A stretch of DNA of 36,142 nucleotides from an uncultured Clostridia bacterium (lineage in GTDB: Bacteria > Bacillota > Clostridia > Oscillospirales > Acutalibacteraceae), in NCBI GenBank assembly GCA_945863885.1, contig CAMAZY010000027.1, positions 1-36,142 of the forward strand, written 5' to 3'. The position numbers were made by a program, and so were the translations under genes. The notes beneath the pieces were generated by a model, which had not been told where the DNA came from, made no database searches, and saw only the letters and a program-made list of their open reading frames with translations. Each line of letters opens with the position of its first letter. Position 1 is the stretch's first letter. Positions 1 to 7,500 of this stretch are shown here, one piece after another.

Positions 1-111
1 AACAAAAAAGCAAATCAATTTTAACAGCAAACACAAGAGAGAACAAATCACCCTCAACACAAACAGCGCGACCGCACTTGGTGTTGTCCTCCCACGAAAA
101 AGCGTTCTTTG

Positions 112-143
112 CTTACTTTCTGACGCTTCGGTCAGAAAGTAAG
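112..143. repeat. Perfect 13-bp inverted repeat, hexaloop
   Basis: The arms at 112-124 and 131-143 are perfectly complementary (cttactttctgac / gtcagaaagtaag) and enclose the loop gcttcg. No T-tract follows, so it is not a clear intrinsic terminator. The rest of 1-262 holds no gene I can support. The perfect stem suggests a dispersed palindromic element, but only one copy lies in this window. Confidence 0.6.
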
Positions 144-262
144 TGCCTGCGCGGCATTAGCGCAAAGGTAAAGATATAGAAGATGTTATCTCCAAAAAGT
201 ACAGACTGACTGTCAGACAGATAAACTAAAATTTACCGCAATCAGTCGCCCGGCTGACCTCC

Positions 263-349
263 ATGTGCCAAAGGCACATATCATACGCCGAAAGGCGTAT
301 ATCATTCATCACATGCCGCAGGCATATTTCATGCGGTGCGAAGCGCCGC
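263..349. repeat. Tandem array of four mini-hairpins with atatcat-like spacers
   Basis: Four short perfect or near-perfect hairpins follow one another. Arms are 263-269/273-279 (loop aaa), 283-289/294-300 (loop gaaa), 313-317/321-325 (loop gca) and 333-339/343-349 (loop gaa, one G-T pair). The links are short and related (atcat, atcattcatc, atttc). This looks like a REP-type palindromic unit array. The last hairpin is translated as the final residues of the Gx-type membrane protein, whose stop codon is at 329-331. Confidence 0.7.
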
Positions 350-850
350 CTCTATCCTCGGCATCAGGATATTCAGACACAGTCCCGTCGCCGTTCCCGT
401 GATAACAGCGAAAATCAAAAGATACTTGCCGTAATTGAAAAGCATCGGTGTTCCCGAAATCACCAAGGCCGCCGCAAGCTGACCGAGGTTGTGAAAACAG
501 GCGCAAAGAACACCGATTCCGACAAAGCTCAGCTTGTCTTTGTTAAGCCTTAAAATAAGGCACAGCACCGCCGTGCTCAAGATTCCGCCCGAAAGGCTCA
601 TGATGCACGCCGTGGCTCCCCTTGTGATGAAAGCGAACAGGCCTTTTAACAGCGTAATATAGATCGCTCCCGAAAAGCCCGAAAGCGAAGCGGTGAGCAT
701 GGTAATAATATTGGAAAGACCGATTTTCGCCCCGGGAGGCAAAAACGGAATATCGGGAATCAGATAATTTTCGAGCACCGAAAGAAGAAGCGCAAGAGCG
801 GAAAGGATTCCGTACAGTGCCGTCTTTTGTGCTTTCGTCATATTTTTCAT
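329..850 (-). CDS. Gx transporter family membrane protein (EetB / heptaprenyl diphosphate synthase component I-like)
   Basis: Integral membrane protein of 173 residues with about five hydrophobic segments. It belongs to the family annotated as Gx transporter or heptaprenyl diphosphate synthase component I. Family features are the GAKIGLSN segment near residue 40 and the ITRGATACIMSLSGG segment in the middle. In flavin-based electron transfer loci a protein of this type is called EetB and works with a NusG-II protein and ApbE, the two genes directly upstream here. I chose ATG at 850 (MKNMTKAQK); a TTG at 865 would add five residues inside the upstream gene. The upstream stop (852-854) almost touches this start, so translation is probably coupled. 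The last seven residues (EAALRTA) are encoded by a repeat hairpin and are probably acquired. Confidence 0.8.
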   Translation of the reverse strand: MKNMTKAQKTALYGILSALALLLSVLENYLIPDIPFLPPGAKIGLSNIITMLTASLSGFSGAIYITLLKGLFAFITRGATACIMSLSGGILSTAVLCLILRLNKDKLSFVGIGVLCACFHNLGQLAAALVISGTPMLFNYGKYLLIFAVITGTATGLCLNILMPRIEAALRTA

Positions 851-851
851 A

Positions 852-1208
852 TCAGTAAGCCACAATGTCGTAATTGTTTTCTTTTTCCGCCCTGACCGTC
901 ACAACGACCCGGTTCGGAACGCAAGCCATGCTGTCTCCGTTCATTTTAAGCTTTTTGCATTTAACGCAAAGCTGATCCGGGCAGTCGCTTTTTATAAAGC
1001 TTGCGCCGTCCTTTTCAAAAAGGATTTCGCAACCCGCCGCCTCAAAGCGTTCTTCTGTTTTCAGCGAAGTTAAGCAAACGGTTTTGACCCTTTCACCGTC
1101 AACATACACCTCAGCGGTTTTTTCGCCGGACGGCAAAAACGACGGAATAAAAAGCAAAACGCAAAGAGCCAGAACGGAGACTATCACATAGTAATCACCC
1201 TTTTTCAT
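852..1208 (-). CDS. NusG domain II-containing protein (EetA-like, membrane-anchored)
   Basis: Protein of 118 residues with one N-terminal hydrophobic segment (about 7-26) and a short extracytoplasmic NusG-II (DUF1312) domain. Family hallmarks are CPDQLCVKCKKLK followed by CVPNRVVV, giving four conserved cysteines. Proteins of this type sit beside ApbE and Gx/EetB proteins in flavin-dependent electron transfer loci. Whether they bind flavin or a metal is not shown by the sequence. The start overlaps the end of apbE (1205-1208), typical of a tight operon. It is unrelated in role to the transcription factor NusG. Confidence 0.82.
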   Translation of the reverse strand: MKKGDYYVIVSVLALCVLLFIPSFLPSGEKTAEVYVDGERVKTVCLTSLKTEERFEAAGCEILFEKDGASFIKSDCPDQLCVKCKKLKMNGDSMACVPNRVVVTVRAEKENNYDIVAY

Positions 1209-2227
1209 TTGGCTTTTTCAAATTCGATGTCGCCGAACGTGGTGATGTTTCCGTCTTTATCGATAAATACAGCCGATGCGCCGTATTTCTGGAGAAGCGT
1301 CTGACTTTTATCTTCGCCTAAAATAAAGCAGGCAGTCGAAAGCGCATCGCTTAAAGCGCCGCTGTCGCAGACAACCGTAACCGACCGCAAATCGCTTTCA
1401 GCCGGATAGCCTGTCTTGGCGTTGAGGATATGATGATAGCGTTTTCCGTCTTTTTCGAAGTACTTTTCATAGTCACCCGAGGTCGAGACAAAGCCCTCAT
1501 GAAGCCGGATCGTTCCGATATATCCGCTTTCGTTGTCGGGGTCACGCACGGCGATTCTCCATTTGTCGCCGTTGTCGTTTCGCTTGCCGTAGGCTACAAT
1601 GCTTCCGCCGACGGAAACGACCGCACCGTCTGCTCCGGCTTCTTTCAGATACGCCTTGATGACGTCGCAGGCATAGCCTTTGCCGACGGCGCCAAGGTCA
1701 ATCTGCTGATTTTTCCCGACCGAAACGGATGAGCCGTCAACGTTTATTTTTGTATAGTCAACCGTCTTAAGGGCGGCTTTGATATCCTTGTCCTCAGGTA
1801 CAACGTTCTTTTCGGAATCGAAGTCCCAGAGCGAGCTGACTGCACCGATTGAAACGTCAAAAACGCCGCCGCAGTCCTTTGAAACGCTCAGACAGGTTCC
1901 AAGAAGAGCCGCAACCATTTCGTTGTCGGCTTTTCCGGCTTTGTTCAGGATGCTTACCGGCGAAGACTCAATCTTGCGGGAAATCACGTTTTCAATGGAC
2001 GACACCATTTTGCTGATGCTGTCGGTGTGCGCCGCCGCTTTTTCGCCGTAAACCTTGACGGTCACGATCGTCCCCATCGCAACGCTGTTTTTCGTATCGG
2101 AGGGGTATTCCTCTTTCCGCTTGTCGACGATGATAACAGACACAATAATCGCTGCTGCGGCAATCACCGCCATAATGGAAAGCAGTATCTTTTTCGCTTT
2201 TTTTGTCGACTTTTTCGTCGGGAACAC
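1205..2227 (-). CDS. apbE: FAD:protein FMN transferase (ApbE family)
   Basis: Mg-dependent flavin transferase that links FMN to a Ser or Thr of extracytoplasmic target proteins. The 340-residue frame has a basic N-terminus, one membrane anchor (about 14-34) with no lipobox cysteine, then the ApbE fold. Visible motifs are DLGAVGKGYACD (177-188), VSVGGS (205-210), STSGDYEKYF (248-257), HHILNAKTGYP (265-275) and SDALSTA with the probable Mg ligand D294. The annotated GTG start overlaps its own GGAGG (2227-2231). An ACG at 2216-2218 has ideal spacing, and the first ATG at 2173 would lose the basic N-terminus, so the start is unsettled. First gene of a three-gene operon. No flavinylated target domain is seen in the window. 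Confidence 0.92.
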   Translation of the reverse strand: MFPTKKSTKKAKKILLSIMAVIAAAAIIVSVIIVDKRKEEYPSDTKNSVAMGTIVTVKVYGEKAAAHTDSISKMVSSIENVISRKIESSPVSILNKAGKADNEMVAALLGTCLSVSKDCGGVFDVSIGAVSSLWDFDSEKNVVPEDKDIKAALKTVDYTKINVDGSSVSVGKNQQIDLGAVGKGYACDVIKAYLKEAGADGAVVSVGGSIVAYGKRNDNGDKWRIAVRDPDNESGYIGTIRLHEGFVSTSGDYEKYFEKDGKRYHHILNAKTGYPAESDLRSVTVVCDSGALSDALSTACFILGEDKSQTLLQKYGASAVFIDKDGNITTFGDIEFEKAK

Positions 2228-2313
2228 CTCCGTTCAACTTGGAAAATCTCATTCTATCCCAATTTAAATGATTCATATAATTTTACCCTAAAATTCGACA
2301 AATTGCAAGGGCA

Positions 2314-2342
2314 TTGCTTTATTTTCCGTACTTTGGTATAAT
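2314..2342 (+). promoter_or_regulatory. Sigma-A-type promoter for the alcohol dehydrogenase gene
   Basis: TTGCTT at 2314-2319 and TATAAT at 2337-2342 with a 17-nt spacer, about 30 nt before the GTG start at 2374. The divergent apbE operon starts 146 bp away. Confidence 0.65.
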
Positions 2343-2373
2343 TATTTATATTTCAGTACAAGGAGTGGTCTTT

Positions 2374-3495
2374 GTGGACTTCAATCTTTCAATCCCCGTT
2401 AAGGTCATCAGCGGCGAAAACTGCGTCAGAGAGAATGCTTCGTTGTTTGCTTCGTTCGGGCAACGCTGTCTGATTGTAACGGGCAAACATTCGGCAAAAA
2501 TGAGCGGTGCGCTCGATGATGTGACAGCCGCACTTGAAGAAAACGCAATCGCATATGAAATCTATGACGGCATGGGCGAAAATCCGCTTTTGTCCTCTTG
2601 TCACGAAGCCGGCAAAATGGCGAATGCCTTTTCGGCGGACTTTATCGTCGGAATCGGCGGCGGCTCGGCGCTTGACGGCGCAAAAGCGGCGGCGGTTTAT
2701 GCGACAAATCCTACCTTTTCTTTCAAAGATATATATGCCGCAGCCGTGCGGAATAGAGCGCTGCCGCTGATTCTCATCGGAACGACCGCCGGCACAGGCA
2801 GCGAGGTCGGACGGGTTGCCGTATTAACGGACGGTGAGACCGGACGCAAAAAGAGTATCGCCTATGACGACTGCAATCCGGCTCTCACCTTTGCCGATCC
2901 CCGGTATACCTGCTCGATGCCGTATCCGGTAACCGTTTCGACCGCACTTGACGCTCTGGCGCATGCCGTTGAGGGATATTTTTCACCCAAGTGTACGGAC
3001 ATTCCGGCTCTTTTCGCCGAAAAGGGCATTCCGATGCTTTGGAAAGAGCTGAAAAAGCTCGAAAAAGAAAAGGCCGTTCCCGGAAAGGACGGCAGAGAAC
3101 GGCTGTATTACGGCTCGCTTTACGCCGGAATCACCCTCGCCTACTGCGGTACGGCTTTTCCGCACCCCTTAGGCTATGTCCTGACCGAAAACTACGGCGT
3201 GCCGCACGGGTTTGCGTGCGCCGTGTTCATGCCGGCACTGATTGACAGAGCAGCCGAATTTGAAAGCGAAAAACTTGAAAGACTTTTAGAATTGACAGGC
3301 GAAACCAAGGAAAGCTTTAAGGCTGTCATATCATCGCTCGTAAGCGTCGGCGACATCTCAATGACCGAAAGTGAAATCAACGAGCACTGTTCACGCTGGG
3401 AGGACACGACACCGAAAAATTTCATCTTTTCCCCCGGCGGATTTACAAAAGAAGAAGCCGAAAAGCTGTTTAAAGACTTATTTTCTGAAAAATAA
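2374..3495 (+). CDS. Iron-containing (group III) alcohol dehydrogenase
   Basis: NAD(P)-dependent alcohol/aldehyde oxidoreductase of 373 residues. The N-terminal half has the dinucleotide motif GGGSALDGAK and AGTGSEVGRVAVLTD. The C-terminal half carries the metal ligands in STALDALAHAVE (Asp and His), FPHPLGY (His) and GVPHGFACA (His). All four expected ligands are present. The GTG at 2374 is preferred because AAGGAG (2360-2365) lies 8 nt upstream; an ATG-less extension to 2314 would run through the promoter. The gene is followed after 11 bp by the GyrI-like gene. Substrate is not predictable. Confidence 0.9.
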   Translation: MDFNLSIPVKVISGENCVRENASLFASFGQRCLIVTGKHSAKMSGALDDVTAALEENAIAYEIYDGMGENPLLSSCHEAGKMANAFSADFIVGIGGGSALDGAKAAAVYATNPTFSFKDIYAAAVRNRALPLILIGTTAGTGSEVGRVAVLTDGETGRKKSIAYDDCNPALTFADPRYTCSMPYPVTVSTALDALAHAVEGYFSPKCTDIPALFAEKGIPMLWKELKKLEKEKAVPGKDGRERLYYGSLYAGITLAYCGTAFPHPLGYVLTENYGVPHGFACAVFMPALIDRAAEFESEKLERLLELTGETKESFKAVISSLVSVGDISMTESEINEHCSRWEDTTPKNFIFSPGGFTKEEAEKLFKDLFSEK

Positions 3496-3506
3496 GAAGA
3501 CTTTTT

Positions 3507-4151
3507 ATGGCGTTCGATTTTAAGAAAGAATACAAGGAGTTCTATCTTCCAAAAAACAAGCCCGGAATCGTTGATATTCCGCCGATGAATTGTATCGCCG
3601 TAAGAGGACAGGGCAACCCCAACGAGGCGGACGGCGAATACAAACAGGCGGTCGGTTTACTGTATGCAATCGCCTATACAATCAAGATGAGCTATAAGGG
3701 CGACCATAAAATCGACGGCTATTTCGAGTATGTTGTGCCGCCGCTCGAGGGCTTCTGGTGGCAGGACGGCATAGACGGTGTCGATTACTCGGATAAATCA
3801 TCTTTTAACTGGATTTCCGTTATCCGGCTTCCCGATTTTGTCACGGCCGACGACTTTGAATGGGCGAAAGCTGAGGCCGAAAGGAAGAAAAAGCTTGACT
3901 GCAAAAAAGCGGAGTTTTTAACCGTTCATGAGGGCTTGTGTGTTCAGATTATGCACACAGGGCCTTTCGACGACGAACCGGAAACCGTTGCGGTCATGGA
4001 CTCCTATGTTAAAGAAAACGGATATGAACACGACTTTTCCGACGAAAGACTGCATCACGAGATTTATCTGTCCGACCCGAGAAAAGCAAATCCCGAAAAA
4101 ATGAAAACCGTAATCCGTCACCCGATTAAGCCCATTGAAAAACAGCGATAA
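3507..4151 (+). CDS. GyrI-like small-molecule-binding domain protein
   Basis: Soluble protein of 214 residues with a GyrI-like (SHS2-repeat) fold. Recognisable family segments are PPMNCIAVRGQGNP near the start, the aromatic run PLEGFWWQDG near residue 77 and MHTGPFDDEPETV in the second half. Proteins of this type bind hydrophobic small molecules; I recall that some stand-alone members hydrolyse cyclopropanoid natural products, but this is not evident from sequence alone. It lies 11 bp after the alcohol dehydrogenase and before a strong terminator, so the two form a small operon, plausibly for metabolism or detoxification of a small molecule (inference). Confidence 0.82.
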   Translation: MAFDFKKEYKEFYLPKNKPGIVDIPPMNCIAVRGQGNPNEADGEYKQAVGLLYAIAYTIKMSYKGDHKIDGYFEYVVPPLEGFWWQDGIDGVDYSDKSSFNWISVIRLPDFVTADDFEWAKAEAERKKKLDCKKAEFLTVHEGLCVQIMHTGPFDDEPETVAVMDSYVKENGYEHDFSDERLHHEIYLSDPRKANPEKMKTVIRHPIKPIEKQR

Positions 4152-4156
4152 AAACA

Positions 4157-4205
4157 ACAGCCGATAAGCACTGCGTTTTTCGCAAGCGCCTTATCGGCTG
4201 TTTTT
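4157..4205. terminator. Bidirectional intrinsic terminator
   Basis: Twelve-bp perfect arms (4157-4168 and 4190-4201) with a short inner structure, T-run 4201-4205 on the + side and an A-run 4151-4154 on the other. It serves the GyrI-like gene (+) and khpB (-). Confidence 0.85.
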
Positions 4206-4223
4206 AGCATTCAGAGAATGCGA

Positions 4224-5234
4224 TCAGTTCAGCTTTCCGTACAGCGAGAAGCCCTCGGCTCCTGCGTCGGTTTTCGGCGCTCTTGTCGGAGCGTCCGGCT
4301 TATAACTGTTGTTCTTTCTCGGGCCGCGTCCGCCGCCCTGACGGCCTCTGCCGCCTCTCCCACGGTTGTTGTAACCGCCCTTTGACGGATGCGTCGGCTT
4401 AACGCCTTCTTCAAGCGTAATCACGACACGTCTTTCCGCGTCGGTTCCGACGGAATAAGAGGTGACGCCCTCAATTTCCTGAACCGTTGTGTGAATGATG
4501 CGTCTTTCATACGGATTCATCGGCTCGAACGTGAAGTTGCGTCCGTATTTGAGCACCTTTGCGCTGTTCTTCTTCGCAAGCTCAGCGAGTGTGTGCTTTC
4601 TCTTTTCACGATAATTTCCGACGTTTACGGAAATTCTTGTGTATTCGCCTTCAGCTTTCTTTTTGTTGGCTGTGAGTCTTGTCAGGTACTGAATCGAATC
4701 GAGCGTTTCGCCTCTTCTTCCGATTACAAGACCGTAATCGTCGCCGCAGTCGATTTCGAGAAGAACCTCTCCGTCTGCAAGCTCATACGCTTCAATATCA
4801 ACTTTTTCGGCACCCATAAGCGAAATAATCTCGACAAGATAATCTCTTGCCGCCTGAAGTCCGGGCTTTGTATCGTCGATTTCAATTCTCTTGCGCTCGG
4901 GTTCAGCCGGAACTTCTGCAGCCTTTTCCTGCGGCTGTGAAGCCTTCGGGGCTTCTGCCTTTTTTGCGACCGGCTGCTGCGGCTTCTTCGCCGCCGGAGC
5001 GGGAGCCGATTTCGGTGCCGGTTTCGCTTTTACTGCCTCTTTCGGGGCGTCGGGAGCTTCGTAATAAGCTCTTACCTTAGCAGGGGCGCCGCCGAAAAGT
5101 CCGAGCACCTTTTTCTTCGGTATTTCAAGAATTTCGGTTTTTACTTCAGCCTCAAGCGGTGCGGCAAGCATCTTAATGGCATTCGCTGCTGCGATTTCAA
5201 CGGATTCGCCCGTTGCTGTTGCTTCATGTATCAT
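4224..5234 (-). CDS. khpB: RNA-binding protein KhpB (Jag/EloR) with an RG-rich tail
   Basis: Cytoplasmic RNA-binding protein of the KhpA/KhpB pair, linked in Firmicutes to cell elongation and sRNA binding. Domains: Jag-N (1-60), Ala/Lys/Pro-rich linker (61-115), KH domain with the GRRG loop at 172-175, and R3H domain with NPYERRIIHTTVQ (240-252). Residues 286-308 form a glycine-arginine-rich tail (RGRGGRGRQGGGRG), which I do not expect in typical KhpB. The gene follows yidC in the conserved rpmH-rnpA-yidD-yidC-khpB order and ends at a bidirectional terminator. Start ATG at 5234 has a GGTGGTG ribosome site. Confidence 0.93.
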   Translation of the reverse strand: MIHEATATGESVEIAAANAIKMLAAPLEAEVKTEILEIPKKKVLGLFGGAPAKVRAYYEAPDAPKEAVKAKPAPKSAPAPAAKKPQQPVAKKAEAPKASQPQEKAAEVPAEPERKRIEIDDTKPGLQAARDYLVEIISLMGAEKVDIEAYELADGEVLLEIDCGDDYGLVIGRRGETLDSIQYLTRLTANKKKAEGEYTRISVNVGNYREKRKHTLAELAKKNSAKVLKYGRNFTFEPMNPYERRIIHTTVQEIEGVTSYSVGTDAERRVVITLEEGVKPTHPSKGGYNNRGRGGRGRQGGGRGPRKNNSYKPDAPTRAPKTDAGAEGFSLYGKLN

Positions 5235-5276
5235 AGTATCACCACCGTTTTTTCAGATAGTTAGTAAAAATATCGT

Positions 5277-6269
5277 TTATTCTTCATTTGCGTTGTTTGC
5301 GTTCTGTAAAGCTCTTTTTCTTGCTTTTTCATAGGAACGCTTTTCTATCGTTTCGTCAACCATCAGTCTGGCAATCGTCTTTCTCGGTGCGTAAACGTGG
5401 CCGAGGATAAGAGTCTGAACGAAAGCGATGAGGTTCGAAAGAATCCAGTACATACCCATTCCTGCAGGGAACTGGAAGCTGAACCAAAGGGACATAAGCG
5501 GCATCATGAGCATCATACAGCCCATCATCTGCGCATTTTCCATGTTCGGATTGCTCTTTTTCTGGCGCACCTGGGTCAGTACGCTTGTCAGCATGGAGCT
5601 TACAAAGCAGAGAATCGGAATCAATAACAGAATCTTGGCTTCCGTTGATGCCGAGCCGAAGGATTTGAAGGTTGAAACCTGCGGAATCCCGCCGAGGTCA
5701 ATTCCGAAAACCCGGAAGTCGAAGTTCCGGATCTTGTCGATATCGGCAGCATATTTCGCCGCTGTATCGGGAATCTTGTAAGCGAGCTGGTCAATATTGG
5801 CGATAAGGGACGCTTCGACATAAGCCTTGTTTCCGCCGCTGACGGTCATGGCATTCGAGGCAACCGCAGTAAGTGAATTGATAAGCTCGCTGGGAATCTT
5901 CAAAACGTACTTGAGCGGTTCACGGACAATTCCGTAAAGACCGTAAAGAATAGGAAGCTGGAACAAAAGAGGCAGACAGCCGGCCGTCATGGCGCTGTAA
6001 CCCTCTTTCTGATACAGCTCGTTGGTTTCCTGCTGGATTTTCTGGTTTCTTTCGTTCGGAGCGTAGTCCTTGTATTTTTCCTGAATTCTGCGGATCTTCG
6101 GCTGCATTCTGACAGTCTTTGCCGAGCTTTTTTGCTGTTTAATGCTCGACGGCAAAAGAATGATACGGAAAAAGAGCGTAAAAATAAGAAGCGCTAAGCC
6201 GTAATTGCCGATAAAATCATAAAGAATACGGAAAAGGAAACCGAAAACTTCATAGAGAAAAGATAGCAT
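5277..6269 (-). CDS. yidC: Membrane protein insertase YidC/OxaA
   Basis: Inserts and folds membrane proteins, alone or with SecYEG. The 330-residue protein has an N-terminal hydrophobic segment, then the conserved FRIILLPSSIKQQKS region with the groove arginine, the charged cytoplasmic hairpin (VRMQPKIRRIQEKYKD) and four further membrane segments. PLLFQLPILYGLY and the closing MYWILSNLIAFVQT segment are typical. There is no lipobox cysteine, unlike Bacillus SpoIIIJ. Start ATG 6269 is preceded by GGAGG. It lies between yidD and khpB. Confidence 0.95.
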   Translation of the reverse strand: MLSFLYEVFGFLFRILYDFIGNYGLALLIFTLFFRIILLPSSIKQQKSSAKTVRMQPKIRRIQEKYKDYAPNERNQKIQQETNELYQKEGYSAMTAGCLPLLFQLPILYGLYGIVREPLKYVLKIPSELINSLTAVASNAMTVSGGNKAYVEASLIANIDQLAYKIPDTAAKYAADIDKIRNFDFRVFGIDLGGIPQVSTFKSFGSASTEAKILLLIPILCFVSSMLTSVLTQVRQKKSNPNMENAQMMGCMMLMMPLMSLWFSFQFPAGMGMYWILSNLIAFVQTLILGHVYAPRKTIARLMVDETIEKRSYEKARKRALQNANNANEE

Positions 6270-6313
6270 TTGTTTTCCTCCGTAAAATTATTCCGTTTGA
6301 CTGAAAGAGCGGT

Positions 6314-6559
6314 TCAGTCGTGCGTACAGTTTTTGTGCTTGTCCTTTTTCGGCGGCACAGGATCGTAGCCCCCTGCCGAAAGAGGGTTGCACCGTAAAAG
6401 CCGGTATAAAGCAAGAAGCCCGCCCTTAAAAGCTCCGTGCGTTTCGATTGCTTCGATCGCATAGCACGAGCAGGTCGGATAATACTTGCACATAGGCGGC
6501 AAATGAGGTGAAATATGCTTTCTGTAAAAGCGGATGGCCTTTAAAAGAAGCTGTTTCAT
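6314..6559 (-). CDS. yidD: Membrane protein insertion efficiency factor YidD
   Basis: Small membrane-associated protein of 81 residues that assists YidC-dependent insertion. The whole family signature is visible: [20 protein letters not shown], then [15 protein letters not shown], then [17 protein letters not shown] chose ATG 6559 (MKQLLLKAI) by family length; ATG 6571 or TTG 6580 are possible and no strong ribosome site decides. Confidence 0.92.
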   Translation of the reverse strand: MKQLLLKAIRFYRKHISPHLPPMCKYYPTCSCYAIEAIETHGAFKGGLLALYRLLRCNPLSAGGYDPVPPKKDKHKNCTHD

Positions 6560-6635
6560 TTTAATTGCCATGAAATACAAAACATCCGTCAGAATTCCTC
6601 TGACACCTTTGCATTTCTTCCTTTCACATAAGAAT

Positions 6636-6977
6636 TCACGCTATTACCCCCAGCTTTTTCAGACATTCCGTCATTTCCTTTGCAACGGCGGTGCTTTTTT
6701 GGTATTTCGTCCTTGTTCTTGCAACAAAGACCAAGTCCCAATTGCCGTTGAAAGTTTCGTTCTGAAACACAGACTGATAAGCGGCTCTGATAATCCTACG
6801 GGAGCGGTTGCGTTCGACGGCATTTCCGATCTTCTTGCTTGCAGTCATTCCGACACGGCAGACACCGCAGCGGTTTTTCATCGCATAGACCACGATGGCG
6901 GGTCTCGCAAAGGATTTGCCCCGGTAATAAAGACGCAGAAAATCCTTGTTCTGATTTAATGTAACGTATTTGCGCAA
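6636..6977 (-). CDS. rnpA: Ribonuclease P protein component
   Basis: Protein subunit of RNase P (113 residues) that aids 5' maturation of tRNA. The diagnostic basic helix [13 protein letters not shown] is present, preceded by [14 protein letters not shown]. The start is a TTG at 6977 with a GGGGT about 10 nt upstream; no better start follows. It lies 39 bp after rpmH, the usual order. Confidence 0.95.
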   Translation of the reverse strand: MRKYVTLNQNKDFLRLYYRGKSFARPAIVVYAMKNRCGVCRVGMTASKKIGNAVERNRSRRIIRAAYQSVFQNETFNGNWDLVFVARTRTKYQKSTAVAKEMTECLKKLGVIA

Positions 6978-7016
6978 GTCAATCTACCCCAACGCCAAAA
7001 TTAAAGCTGCAGCAAA

Positions 7017-7151
7017 TCAATAGGTAAGCTGCTTTCTGCCCTTTGCACGTCTGCGGGCAAGAACCTTGCGGCCGTTTCTCGTGGACATTCTTTTACGGAA
7101 ACCGTGTTCCATCTTTCTGTGACGCTTTTTGGGTTGATAGGTTCTTTTCAT
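7017..7151 (-). CDS. rpmH: 50S ribosomal protein L34
   Basis: Translation gives 44 residues starting [20 protein letters not shown] and ending with the Arg/Lys-rich [18 protein letters not shown], the full L34 sequence type. ATG 7149-7151 is preceded by a strong GGAGG. The gene heads the rnpA-yidD-yidC-khpB cluster. Here glyQS is divergent upstream, not dnaA. Confidence 0.97.
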   Translation of the reverse strand: MKRTYQPKKRHRKMEHGFRKRMSTRNGRKVLARRRAKGRKQLTY

Positions 7152-7265
7152 TTTGTCGACCTCCTTTTCATTTATTAAAACGGGACATATTGCTCAGTCT
7201 CCGTTCAGGTGACCGAGAAGTAAAAGAAGTATAGCAACATAAGTCCGACGCTTTTCAATTTCAGG

Positions 7266-7326
7266 CAATCTCAAAAACGCAAGGCGATCGGCATTATGAC
7301 GAATGCTTAGTCGTATTCAGAGATTG
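7266..7326 (-). ncRNA. Structured 5' leader of rpmH (candidate)
   Basis: The rpmH promoter lies about 200 nt before the start codon, a long leader for a 44-residue gene. Within it, arms at 7266-7272 and 7320-7326 (7 bp) enclose an inner hairpin 7291-7295/7302-7306. A further small hairpin (gtaag/cttac) lies at about 7333-7348. No covariation data are available, so this is only a candidate regulatory leader. Confidence 0.35.
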
Positions 7327-7356
7327 ACTTGAGTAAGTGCAAACTTACAGAGCTAC

Positions 7357-7386
7357 ATTATATAACAACAGTCCGCATTTTGTCAA
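7357..7386 (-). promoter_or_regulatory. Promoter of the rpmH cluster
   Basis: Perfect TTGACA (7381-7386) and perfect TATAAT (7357-7362) with an 18-nt spacer, reading toward rpmH. Confidence 0.8.
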
Positions 7387-7422
7387 GCATACAATTGCGG
7401 TGTTTATTCGTGAGATTTTTTC

Positions 7423-7451
7423 TTGACTATTTACTCTTTTTATATTATTAT
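7423..7451 (+). promoter_or_regulatory. Promoter of glyQS
   Basis: TTGACT (7423-7428) and TATTAT (7446-7451), 17-nt spacer, about 50 nt before the start codon. The resulting leader is too short for a T-box riboswitch. Confidence 0.7.
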
Positions 7452-7500
7452 AAGGTTTAATAGGCGACTTGTAGCCTTTTGTGTGAAAGGAGTTTCAGAT

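Noticed and set aside
263-553. Arg-rich open frame on the + strand starting in the repeat array
   Set aside because: Starts in hairpin repeats and runs antisense to the Gx-type gene; no ribosome site.
7452-7500. Possible T-box riboswitch before glyQS
   Set aside because: The leader is only about 45 nt and lacks the T-box motif and terminator.
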